From the NCBI RefSeq assembly GCF_041435215.1, contig NZ_CP108394.1:2418001-2482000 (forward strand): a stretch of 64,000 bases of DNA, given 5' to 3'. The position numbers and the translations under genes are program-made. Positions 30,346 to 38,361 of this stretch are shown one piece after another. The notes under the pieces are model-generated. The model saw only the letters and a list, made by a program, of their open reading frames with translations. It was not told the DNA's origin and made no database searches. This DNA is from Streptomyces sp. NBC_01314. Its GTDB lineage: Bacteria; Actinomycetota; Actinomycetes; Streptomycetales; Streptomycetaceae. How positions within the stretch are numbered: position 1 is the stretch's first letter; each line of letters begins with the position of its first letter.

Positions 30346-32073
30346 CTACGCCAGAGCGGCCCGTACAGCCTGCTTCGTCTCGCCGTCCAGCTCGGGCGCA
30401 CCGGCCGCGATACGGCGCACCGCAGCAGTCACAGCCGACTGCGGGTCCAGGTCGTACGTGAACCCCAGGTCCCAGTCCGCCTTCCACTGCTGGGTCATGG
30501 CCGCCGCGTCGGCGGGGACGACCACCCGCCCGCCGCGCTTCACCTGGACCGGGAAGCCGCCGGACCGCAGCGTGTCCGCCAGGTCCCTGGCGACCGCCGG
30601 TGCGCCCAGGTCGAGTGTGACTGTCTCGCCCGGAACGGCTGGCTTCGGCCGTCCGCCCTTCAGCACCACCGCGACGCTGGACGGCTGGAACCCCAGGGTC
30701 TTCGGCAGTCCAGCGGCGGACAGCAGGGTGACCGACTCGAACAGCGACGTGATCACAGACCTGAAGCGGTCGAGCGGAAGCGCGTTGACGGCCGCCTGGA
30801 CATCGTCTGTGTCCACCACGCCGACGAGCGCGCTGGACTGCTGGGCGCCTTCCAGAACGGCTTCAGCGGCCCGCTGACGGACGTTCACGGCGCGCCTGGC
30901 GTCCCGGTAGGCCACGACGTCGTCAGCGTCGTCAGAGTCCGCGTACGCGTCCGCCAGGGCGTCCAGCTTCCGGCGGCACCGCGCCACTTCGTCGCGGGCA
31001 CTCTGGACCGCCGGGTCTTCGCCGTCGTCCGCCAGCAGTTCGTCCCGGTCACGGTCCACCACAGCCGCCACCAGCGCACGCATGTACTCGTCAATGGGCG
31101 TGGCCGCCCTGGCCAGATGCTTGACCGGTCCGGCGCACCGGTAGACGGCCACGGGCCCCGCGTCGCCCTTCCCGCCACGTGACCCCGACGTCACCAGGTG
31201 CGCGCAGCCGTCCATGCCGCACCGGCCGATGGACGACAGCGCCCAGCGGGAAGCCGGACCGGGCGACGTACGGCGCCCCTCGTCGCCCAGCAGCGCCCGC
31301 GCGGCCCTCACGGTGTCTTCGTCCACGATGCGCGGCCAGACGCCCGGCCAGACCTTCCCGTCCGCGTCCTCACGGACGGCCGCATACCGCAGGTTGGCCA
31401 GCAGGTGACGGCACGTCCCCGCGCTGTGAGGCTTCCCGCCACGCGTCAGCAGGCCGGTGGCGTTCAGCTGACGCGCGATACCGGTCAGGGACGAACCCGC
31501 CAGCAGTGACGCGAACGCTGCGCGTACCGCGTCAGCTTCGGCTTCCACCAGTTCCAGGCTGTCGGCGGTGTACCCGAAGACGCGTGCGGAACCTGCGGGC
31601 AACCCGAGTTCGAGCCGTCTGCGCAGCGCGCGGCGGGTGCGCTCACTCTGGGCTTCCACTTCATGCGCCGCGACTTCGGCCAGCACACCGGCCACCAGGC
31701 GCCCGCTGGCGCTGGCCAGGTCCACGTCCACGCCGCGCAGCACCAGCAGGCTGACGCTGTGGCGGGCCAGCGCTTCGTACACGTCCACACGTTCGCGGCG
31801 GCTTCGCGTCAGCCGGTCCGTGTTGCGCACCAGGATGTGGCTGATCTCGCCCCGGTTGACGGCCGCCATCATCGCGTTGAAGTCCGGCCGCGTCTTGCTG
31901 GTCCGGCCCGGCAGTTCGGCCGCGCTGATGTCGCTGTCCCGGTAGATGTGCGCCAGCTTCAGTCCGCGCGACGTCGCCAGGGCTTCCACGTCTTCGACCT
32001 GCGTTGTGATGCTGTCGTCTTCGCGGCTGCGGGACAGTCGCACGTACCCAACTGCTCTTCTCTGCTGCGTCAT
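30346..32073 (-). CDS. Large serine recombinase (integrase)
   Basis: 575 residues. Resolvase catalytic domain about 6-150 with the nucleophile in GYVRLSRSREDD (Ser14), plus ILVRNTDRLTRSRRERVDVY. The recombinase DNA-binding domain is at about 160-270 (RVFGYTADSLELVEAEADAV, IARQLNATGLLTRGGKPHS). A zinc ribbon with GRCGMDGCAHLV...VYRCAGPVKH lies near 290-325, and a coiled coil near 360-430, as in phiC31-type integrases. ATG 32073 (TQQRRAVGYVRLS) lies 41 bp from the right core. It probably catalyses attP x attB at the TG core. No good promoter or ribosome site is visible between the ATG and the junction. Confidence 0.93.
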   Translation of the reverse strand: MTQQRRAVGYVRLSRSREDDSITTQVEDVEALATSRGLKLAHIYRDSDISAAELPGRTSKTRPDFNAMMAAVNRGEISHILVRNTDRLTRSRRERVDVYEALARHSVSLLVLRGVDVDLASASGRLVAGVLAEVAAHEVEAQSERTRRALRRRLELGLPAGSARVFGYTADSLELVEAEADAVRAAFASLLAGSSLTGIARQLNATGLLTRGGKPHSAGTCRHLLANLRYAAVREDADGKVWPGVWPRIVDEDTVRAARALLGDEGRRTSPGPASRWALSSIGRCGMDGCAHLVTSGSRGGKGDAGPVAVYRCAGPVKHLARAATPIDEYMRALVAAVVDRDRDELLADDGEDPAVQSARDEVARCRRKLDALADAYADSDDADDVVAYRDARRAVNVRQRAAEAVLEGAQQSSALVGVVDTDDVQAAVNALPLDRFRSVITSLFESVTLLSAAGLPKTLGFQPSSVAVVLKGGRPKPAVPGETVTLDLGAPAVARDLADTLRSGGFPVQVKRGGRVVVPADAAAMTQQWKADWDLGFTYDLDPQSAVTAAVRRIAAGAPELDGETKQAVRAALA

Positions 32074-32113
32074 TGCAGCATGATGACAGATTGCGCGTCT
32101 TCGCGTGGGGACT

Positions 32114-32119
32114 CGTGCG
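32114..32119. repeat. Right attachment core (attR), CGTGCG
   Basis: Second copy of the 6-bp core. Joining the inner flanks gives attP as GGGGACTCG-TG-CGAGTGCC, with ACTCG/CGAGT arms symmetric about TG. Joining the outer flanks gives attB inside the codons for CSHACVYC. Confidence 0.85.
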
Positions 32120-32943
32120 TCTACTGCTTCGCCCGCAAGACCCACAGCTATCTGGACCTCGACACGGGCGCCGACTTCGACTCGCAGATCGTCGTGAAGA
32201 TCAACGCGCCCGACCTGCTGCGCCGGCAGCTGGCCTCACCGCGCTGGCACGGCGAGCACATCGCGATGGGCACCAACGTGGACTGCTACCAGCGCGTGGA
32301 AGGGCGTTACCGCCTGATGCCGGGCATCATCGCGGCCCTGCGCGACCACGCGAACCCCTTCTCGATCCTGACCAAGGGCACGCTGATCCTGCGCGACCTG
32401 GACCTGATCCGGCAGGCGGCGGAGGTCACCGAGGTCGGCATCTCGGTCTCCGTCGGCTTCACCGACCACGAGCTGTGGCGCACGGCCGAGCCGGGCACCC
32501 CCGCGCCGGAGCGCCGGCTGGACGTCGTGCGCGCCTTCGCCGGCCTCGGCATCGACTGCGGAGTGCTGATGGCCCCCGTGCTCCCCTTCCTCAGCGACCG
32601 TCCCGACCGGCTGCGCGAGACCGTGCGGGCCGTCGCGGCCTCCGGTGCCACCTCCGTGACCCCGCTGGTGCTGCATCTGCGGCCCGGCGCACGCGAGTGG
32701 TACATGGCCTGGCTGGAGCGCCATCACCCCCATCTCGTAAGGCGTTACGAGCTGCTGTACGCGGAGGGCGCCTACGCCCCGAAGTGGTATCAGCGGCAGA
32801 TCACCCGTCAGGTCCACGAGCTGGCCCAGGAGTACGGCATGGGTCCCCGGCGCGCGCAGCTGCCGAGACGGACACCCGTGCGCGAGTCCGCCGTGCCGGA
32901 GACGGCCGGGGACGCGGCACCGATCCAGCTGACCCTTCTCTGA
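32120..32943 (+). pseudogene. Rv2578c-type radical SAM protein, 3' fragment
   Basis: 274 codons continuing the split gene: VYCFARKTHSYLDLDTGADF supplies the third cysteine of CX3CX2C, then the barrel (FSILTKGTLILRDLDLIRQA, GISVSVGFTDHELWRTAEPG) and the C-terminus ending PIQLTLL. Element DNA supplies in-frame ATG codons at 32080 and 32083, so a 286-residue product could be made. Upstream of its CVYC it reads SSRGDSC, so the first cysteine of the cluster is missing and it should be inactive. Excision would restore a 347-residue protein. Confidence 0.92.
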
Positions 32944-33089
32944 CACCTCCGGGAGCATCCGGGCGCTTCTCCCGCCCCGTTCGGGTCAAGTCTCGGCGGA
33001 ACGCGTTCCGCTGAGGGTGCGGTCCGGGACGATGCGACGAAGGCCGTGACGTGCACGGCCCGAAATCCTCCGTCCTGGGAGGCCTGACG

Positions 33090-34661
33090 ATGAAGAAACG
33101 CGCAGCTGCTCTGTGTGGTGCCGCCGCCTTGTTGGCCGCGATGGTCACGGCGGTCCCGGCCGGCGCGAGCGGCGCTTCCGCCACCGCCCCGGTGGCGAGG
33201 CCCACATGGAAGAAGTGCGCCACCGGCACCTACCGGACGCTCCAGTGCGCTTCCCTGAAAGTGCCGCTGAACCACCTCAAGCCCAACGGCAGGAAGATCA
33301 CGCTCGCTCTTTCCCGCGTTCCCCACACCGCGAAGACGTACCAGGGCCCCCTGCTGGTCAACCCCGGCGGCCCCGGCGGCAGCGGCCTCACCCTCGCCGG
33401 GTTCGTCGCGTCCTCGCTGCCGAAGAAGGTGGCGGCGCAGTACGACGTCATCGGCTTCGACCCGCGCGGCGTCGGCGCCAGCAAGCCCGCGCTGAACTGC
33501 AGGCCGGGCCACTTCTCGTCGGTGCGCCCCGACTCCCTGCCGAGCACCTCGGCGATCGAGCGGGCCAACCTCAAGCGCGCCGAGGCCTTCGCCAAGGCCT
33601 GTGCCAAGAAGTACGCGGGCGTGCTGCCGTACATCGACACGATCAGCGCGGTCAAGGACATGGACGCCATCCGCGCGGCCCTCGGTGCCAAGAAGATCAG
33701 CTACTTCGGGTACTCGTACGGCACCTATCTGGGCGCGGTGTACGCCAAGCTCTTCCCGAACCGCGTACGGCGGGCGGTGCTGGACTCCGTCGTCGACCCC
33801 ACGGGGGTCTGGTACGAGGGCAACCTCCGCCAGGACCAGGCGTTCAACGACCGCCACCGGGCGCTGATGGCCTGGATCGCCAAACACGACAGGACGTACA
33901 GGCTCGGCACCGATCCGGAGAGGATCGAGGCCAAGTGGTACGCGATGCGGGCGGCGCTGGCCAAGAAGCCCGCGGACGGCAGGGTCGGCGCCTCCGAGCT
34001 GGAGGACACCTTCATGCCCGGCGGCTACTACAACGGCTACTGGCCCTATCTCGCCGAGGCGTTCGCCGCCTTCGTGCACAAGAAGAACGACGATCCGCTG
34101 GTCGAGGCGTACGAGAACTTCGGCGCCGTCGACGCGGCCGGCGACAACGGCTACAGCGTCTACGCCTCGGTGCAGTGCCGTGACGCGCGCTGGACCCGCG
34201 ACTGGGACGAGTGGCGCGACGACAACTGGGCGGTGTACGAGAAAGCGCCGTTCATGACCTGGAACAACGCCTGGTACAACGCGCCCTGTGCGTTCTGGCC
34301 CACGAAGTCTCTGGACCCCGTCGATGTCTCCAACACCCGGCTGCCGCCGGTCCTGATCTTCCAGGCGACGGACGACGCGGCCACTCCGTACGAGGGCGGA
34401 GTCGTCACCCATCATCTGCTGCGCGGCTCCAGCCTGGTCGTCGAGGAGGGCGGCGGGAACCACGGCGTCTCGCTGAGCGGCAACGCCTGCCTGGACAAGC
34501 ACCTGACGGCGTATCTGACCGACGGCAGGGTGCCGCGCGGTCAGGGCGAGACCGACGCCGTCTGCAAGAAGCTCGCCGACCCGAAGCCGCTGAGCGCCAA
34601 GGCCGCGTCCGCCGCGTCCCGTGGCTCGACGCTGCACGGCCTGCTGGGCTTCCGCGGCTGA
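33090..34661 (+). CDS. Secreted tripeptidyl aminopeptidase (S33 alpha/beta hydrolase)
   Basis: 523 residues. Signal peptide at residues 1-30 (KKRAAALCGAAALLAAMVTA, then PAGASGASA). Oxyanion region LLVNPGGPGGSGLT, nucleophile in YFGYSYGTYLGAVYA, Asp in FQATDDAATPYEGG, His in EGGGNHGVSLSGN. Cysteines in the C-terminal half can form the disulfides usual in exported Tap/SlpD-type enzymes, which cleave tripeptides from protein N-termini. ATG 33090 has GGGAGG upstream. It is followed by a strong terminator. Confidence 0.92.
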   Translation: MKKRAAALCGAAALLAAMVTAVPAGASGASATAPVARPTWKKCATGTYRTLQCASLKVPLNHLKPNGRKITLALSRVPHTAKTYQGPLLVNPGGPGGSGLTLAGFVASSLPKKVAAQYDVIGFDPRGVGASKPALNCRPGHFSSVRPDSLPSTSAIERANLKRAEAFAKACAKKYAGVLPYIDTISAVKDMDAIRAALGAKKISYFGYSYGTYLGAVYAKLFPNRVRRAVLDSVVDPTGVWYEGNLRQDQAFNDRHRALMAWIAKHDRTYRLGTDPERIEAKWYAMRAALAKKPADGRVGASELEDTFMPGGYYNGYWPYLAEAFAAFVHKKNDDPLVEAYENFGAVDAAGDNGYSVYASVQCRDARWTRDWDEWRDDNWAVYEKAPFMTWNNAWYNAPCAFWPTKSLDPVDVSNTRLPPVLIFQATDDAATPYEGGVVTHHLLRGSSLVVEEGGGNHGVSLSGNACLDKHLTAYLTDGRVPRGQGETDAVCKKLADPKPLSAKAASAASRGSTLHGLLGFRG

Positions 34662-34689
34662 GCGCACCGACCACGCTGAGCACGACCTG

Positions 34690-34734
34690 ACGGCGGGGCC
34701 GGGGACGCGAAATACGCGTCCCCGGCCCCGCCGT
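34690..34734. terminator. 20-bp stem terminator after the aminopeptidase gene
   Basis: ACGGCGGGGCCGGGGACGCG (34690-34709) pairs perfectly with 34715-34734 around AAATA. It lies 28 nt past the stop. Confidence 0.9.
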
Positions 34735-34753
34735 CTCCCTTTAGTGTGCCGCC

Positions 34754-35284
34754 ATGAACGACACCCCCCATGACCTCCGCATCCGCGAGATGACCCTGCC
34801 CGACTGCCGCCCCGTGTCCGAGATCCGCGTGGGAGGCTGGCGGACCGCGTACGCCGGGCTCGTCCCGCGGTCGTACCTCGACGCGATGGACGTGGAGGAG
34901 GATGCCGAGAAGCGCCGGGTGATGCTCGCGAAGGCCGGCAACCCCGTGGTGAACCTGATCGCCGAGCGGGCAGGAGAGGTCGTCGGCTGGGCGGCGTACG
35001 GCCCCTACCGTGACGGCGAGGTCCGCACCGGAGACGCCGAGTTGTACGCGCTCTACATACGGCCGGGGCACTTCGGCGCCGGAGTGGGCACCGCGCTGCT
35101 GAGGGAGTCCGCCAAGCGCTGCGAGGCCGCCGGCCTCGGCCGCATGCTCCTCTGGGTCCTGAAGGAGAACACCCGGGCCCGCCGCTTCTACGAACACCAC
35201 GGATTCACCGCGGACGGCGCCGAGGAACCCTTCGAGGTGCACGGGGTCGAGGTCCCCGAGGTCCGATACGTACGCGCCCGGTAA
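34754..35284 (+). CDS. GNAT N-acetyltransferase
   Basis: 176 residues; acetyl-CoA binding motif A is AELYALYIRPGHFGAGVGTA (the R/Q-x-x-G-x-A loop here is GAGVGTA), motif B is GRMLLWVLKENTRARRFYEH-HGF. The N-terminal IREMTLPDCRPVSEIRVGGW-RTAYAGLVP is typical of the amino-acid or small-amine acetyltransferase group. Substrate unknown. Monocistronic after a terminator. Confidence 0.87.
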   Translation: MNDTPHDLRIREMTLPDCRPVSEIRVGGWRTAYAGLVPRSYLDAMDVEEDAEKRRVMLAKAGNPVVNLIAERAGEVVGWAAYGPYRDGEVRTGDAELYALYIRPGHFGAGVGTALLRESAKRCEAAGLGRMLLWVLKENTRARRFYEHHGFTADGAEEPFEVHGVEVPEVRYVRAR

Positions 35285-35375
35285 GAGGTACGGGGAACCG
35301 CGCGACAAGCCCCCACCGGACCCACAGCCGCATCACGGCCCCGGCAGCGCGGCGCTACCGCTGCGCCGGGATGCG

Positions 35376-35951
35376 CTACCGCTGCGCGGGGATACGCGCA
35401 AGCGCGTGCACCGCCGCCTCCGCGAGCGTCGGATGCGCCAGGGCCTCGTTCAGTACGGTCCTGGCGCGGGCGTCCCCCAGAGACCCCAGCCCCTCCACGC
35501 ACGCGAGCGCCACCCGGCGGTAGGGATCGTGCGGTCTCAGGCGGCGCTGGAGCGTGGTGATCAGGGCGGGTACGGCCTCGGGGGCTCGGAGCTCGACGAG
35601 GAGGCGAACCGGGTGCAGGGCATAGGCGACGCGGAGCTCGTTCGTCGCGAGGGCGGCCGCCGCGCGGGCGGTGCGGGGGTCGCCGAGGCGGGCGAGGGCG
35701 TACGAGGCGGAGGCGCAGCGCGGGGGGTCGCGGTGGTTGAGGAGGAGGACGAGGGACTCGAAGGCCCGCCGGTCCCCCACGACACCCAACCGGAACGCGG
35801 CCAACTCCCGCGCCCACAACGGCTGCCCCTGTTCGACGAGCACGGCCGCCAGCTCGTCCGTGGACTCGGTCGTGACGAGCCGGTCGTATCCCGCCGCGCC
35901 CCCCGACTCGCTCCGCACACGCTCCGTGAGTGATCGCAACTCCTCGTCCAT
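35376..35951 (-). CDS. HEAT-repeat protein
   Basis: 191 residues built of antiparallel helix pairs: WARELAAFRLGVVGDRRAFE, ASASYALARLGDPRTARAAA, RVALACVEGLGSLGDARART, ALAHPTLAEAAVHALARIPA. The A.LG..G...A pattern is that of HEAT/PBS-lyase-like repeats, which act as protein-binding scaffolds. ATG at 35951 gives the sequence DEELRSLTERV; upstream codons in frame are not conserved-looking. Function unknown. Confidence 0.8.
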   Translation of the reverse strand: MDEELRSLTERVRSESGGAAGYDRLVTTESTDELAAVLVEQGQPLWARELAAFRLGVVGDRRAFESLVLLLNHRDPPRCASASYALARLGDPRTARAAAALATNELRVAYALHPVRLLVELRAPEAVPALITTLQRRLRPHDPYRRVALACVEGLGSLGDARARTVLNEALAHPTLAEAAVHALARIPAQR

Positions 35952-36323
35952 GTCGTCGAGCGTACGGGCGCGTGGCGGACTTGGGGGACGTACCTCACAA
36001 ACACGGGGACTGGCGCGCTCGTTACCCACCGGTTAAGCTCAGACGAGCGAGATACCCACTCGTGTTCGCTCGCGACGGTTTGGTGACGCAGCCGTTGTGA
36101 GCACAGTCGGTTCGGTACCTGGAGTACCAGTACGGCTCGGCCTCGGGACAGGGCCGGTCGGTTCAGCCGTTCTCCCTGGGCGTGTGTACGCCCACGGTGA
36201 CGGCACCGGGCGTGTGCGTTCATCAGCCCGGCACCACCAACACCCGCACGCCACGCGCCGGTTGCGCGCTCTTCGCGTACCCGCGGCGTTTCCCTCAGTC
36301 GTCACCACATCTGGAGTCCCGCG
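35952..36323. promoter_or_regulatory. Divergent promoter region upstream of the hydroxyacyl-CoA dehydrogenase gene
   Basis: About 370 bp with no gene seen. It contains a 7-bp inverted repeat CGAGCGA...TCGCTCG at about 36043-36071 and GGTAC...GTACC near 36114-36128. These could be sites for the TetR regulator encoded just downstream; this is inference. Confidence 0.45.
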
Positions 36324-38147
36324 ATGGCCACTCCCCTTTCCGACTCGTCGCTGTCCCCGCTGTCTCCGCAATCCCCGTTCAAGACGATCGCCGTGGTCGG
36401 CCTCGGCACCATGGGCACCGGTATCGCCGAAGTGCTGGCCCGGTCCGGCCGCGAGGTCGTCGGCATCGACGTCAGCGAGGCAGCCGGCGTCCGTGCCGTC
36501 GCCGCGCTGGAGGCCTCGACCGAGCGCGCCGTGGTCCGCGGACGCATCACCGAGCAGGAGCGCGGCGACGTTCTCGCCCGCTTCCGCACCTTCACCGACC
36601 TCCAGGCCGCGGCCGACGCCGACCTGGTGATCGAGGTGGTCCCGGAGTCGTACGAGATCAAGCAGCAGGTCTTCCGTGACCTGGACGCGATCGTGCGTCC
36701 GGAGGCCGTCCTCGCCACCGGCACCAACGCCCTGTCGGTGACCCGGCTGGCCGCCGAGTCGGCGCATCCGGAGCGGGTGCTCGGGCTGCACTTCTTCAAC
36801 CCGGCACCCGCGATGAAGCTCGTCGAGGTCGTCTCCTCGGTGCTGACCGCGCCGCAGGCGGTCGCCGCGGTCACGGATCTCGCCCTCGACCTGGGCAAGG
36901 AGCCCGTCGCGGTCGGCGACCGGCCCGGTTTCGTCGCCGACGGGCTGCTGTTCGGCTACCTCAACCAGGCCGCCGCGATGTACGAGGCCAAGTACGCCTC
37001 CCGCGAGGACATCGACGCGGCGATGCGGCTCGGCTGCGGACTGCCGATGGGCCCGCTGGCGCTGCTGGACCTGATCGGCGTCGACACCGCGCGCACGGTC
37101 CTGGAGGCCATGTACGCGGCCTCGCACGACCGGCTGCACGCCCCGGCGCCCATCCTCAGGCAGCTCAGCGAGGCGGGCCTGACCGGCCGCAAGTCGGGGC
37201 GCGGTTTCTACTCCTACGAGGCCCCCGGCTCCGCCACCGTCGTGCGGGACGCGCTGACGCCGCAGGACGGCGTCGCCACGGTCCCCGGGCGCACCGTCCG
37301 TTCGGTGGGTGTCGCGGGCTCCGGGACCATGGCGTCCGGGATCGCCGAGGTGTTCGCGAAGGCCGGGTACGAGGTCGTGCTGGCCGCCCGCAGCGAGGAG
37401 AAGGCGCAGGCCGCGAAGGCCCGGATCGGCAAGTCGCTCGCGCGCTCCGTCGACAAGGGCCGGATGACGGCCGAGGCCGCCGCCGAGACGCTGGACCTGA
37501 TCACCCCGGCGGGCTCGTACGACGCCTTCGCGGACGTCGACCTGGCGTTGGAGGCCGTGGCCGAGGACCTGGAGGTCAAGCGGCAGCTGTTCGCGGCCTT
37601 CGACAAGGTCTGCAAGCCGGGCGCGATCCTCGCCACCACCACCTCCTCGCTGCCGGTCGTCGCGTGCGCCCGTGCCACGTCGCGTCCGCAGGACGTGATC
37701 GGGATGCACTTCTTCAACCCGGCGCCGGCGATGAAGCTGGTCGAGGTGGTCCGCACGGTCCTGACCGCAGACGACGTGCACGCCACCGTCCGCGAGGTGT
37801 GCGCGAAGGTCCGCAAGCACCCGGTGGACTGCGGCGACCGGGCCGGTTTCATCGTGAACGCGTTGCTGTTCCCGTACCTGAACAACGCGATCAAGATGGT
37901 CCAGGAGCACTACGCGACGCTGGACGACATCGACGCGGCCATGAAGCTGGGCGGCGGCTACCCGATGGGTCCGTTCGAACTGCTGGACGTGGTCGGGCTG
38001 GACGTCTCGCTGGCGATCGAGAAGGTCCTGCACCGCGAGTTCCGCGACCCGGGGCTGGCCCCGGCGCCGCTGCTGGAGCACCTGGTGGCCGCGGGTTGCC
38101 TCGGCCGCAAGACGGGCCGTGGCTTCCGCGAATATGCCAAGCGCTGA
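36324..38147 (+). CDS. 3-hydroxyacyl-CoA (3-hydroxybutyryl-CoA) dehydrogenase, internally duplicated
   Basis: 607 residues made of two complete dehydrogenase modules. NAD sites: AVVGLGTMGTGIAEVLARSG in the first and VGVAGSGTMASGIAEVFAKA in the second. The catalytic His/Glu block HFFNPAPAMKLVEVV occurs in both. C-terminal dimerisation domains are GYLNQAAAMYEAKYASREDI and PYLNNAIKMVQEHYATLDDI. It would supply (S)-3-hydroxybutyryl-CoA or remove acetoacetyl-CoA at the entry of the ethylmalonyl-CoA route encoded downstream. Start ATG 36324 with TGGAG upstream. The duplication is a known form in actinomycetes. Confidence 0.9.
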   Translation: MATPLSDSSLSPLSPQSPFKTIAVVGLGTMGTGIAEVLARSGREVVGIDVSEAAGVRAVAALEASTERAVVRGRITEQERGDVLARFRTFTDLQAAADADLVIEVVPESYEIKQQVFRDLDAIVRPEAVLATGTNALSVTRLAAESAHPERVLGLHFFNPAPAMKLVEVVSSVLTAPQAVAAVTDLALDLGKEPVAVGDRPGFVADGLLFGYLNQAAAMYEAKYASREDIDAAMRLGCGLPMGPLALLDLIGVDTARTVLEAMYAASHDRLHAPAPILRQLSEAGLTGRKSGRGFYSYEAPGSATVVRDALTPQDGVATVPGRTVRSVGVAGSGTMASGIAEVFAKAGYEVVLAARSEEKAQAAKARIGKSLARSVDKGRMTAEAAAETLDLITPAGSYDAFADVDLALEAVAEDLEVKRQLFAAFDKVCKPGAILATTTSSLPVVACARATSRPQDVIGMHFFNPAPAMKLVEVVRTVLTADDVHATVREVCAKVRKHPVDCGDRAGFIVNALLFPYLNNAIKMVQEHYATLDDIDAAMKLGGGYPMGPFELLDVVGLDVSLAIEKVLHREFRDPGLAPAPLLEHLVAAGCLGRKTGRGFREYAKR

Positions 38148-38361
38148 GGGACCGGGCGACGCGGTCGGAGCGGATCCGGACCGATACGCCCTGCCGACGG
38201 CGGGCCCGGACTGGGGCGGGCTGCTCGGCCCGGGCAGCCGTCCCGGGCCGGCCCGCTCCGCCGCTCCCCCGCCCGCCCACCTGGCCACTCCCCCGTCCGA
38301 GCGGGCCGGGGGGATGGCCGGACACGCGCACGCTCCTGCACGGATGCAGTACGTTCGGGGC
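38148..38361. other. Intergenic region before the TetR gene
   Basis: About 210 bp of GC-rich sequence between two same-strand genes. No terminator, promoter or small gene is convincing. Confidence 0.4.

Larger units (their letters stand above)
19107..32119. mobile_element. 13,013-bp integrative element inserted in a radical SAM gene
   Basis: Bounded by the 6-bp repeat CGTGCG, with a large serine integrase gene 41 bp inside the right end reading away from the junction. Almost all genes read leftwards. The gene set is replication (SF3 primase-helicase plus iteron array), two recombinases, regulators, a TerS-like protein, a Phd-like protein and small Cys-rich proteins. There are no structural, lysis, large-terminase or FtsK/Tra genes. 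Size and content fit a phage-inducible-island-like satellite or a non-conjugative plasmid-like island better than a prophage or a pSAM2-type conjugative element. Confidence 0.9.

Noticed and set aside
19101..32119. Integration into a tRNA gene
   Set aside because: No tRNA-like sequence is found at either junction; the target is clearly protein-coding, as usual for large serine integrases.
19107..32119. A degenerate prophage or a pSAM2-type conjugative element
   Set aside because: No capsid, portal, tail, lysis or large-terminase gene, and no FtsK/Tra or RepSA-type gene, even as a fragment; the genes present look intact.
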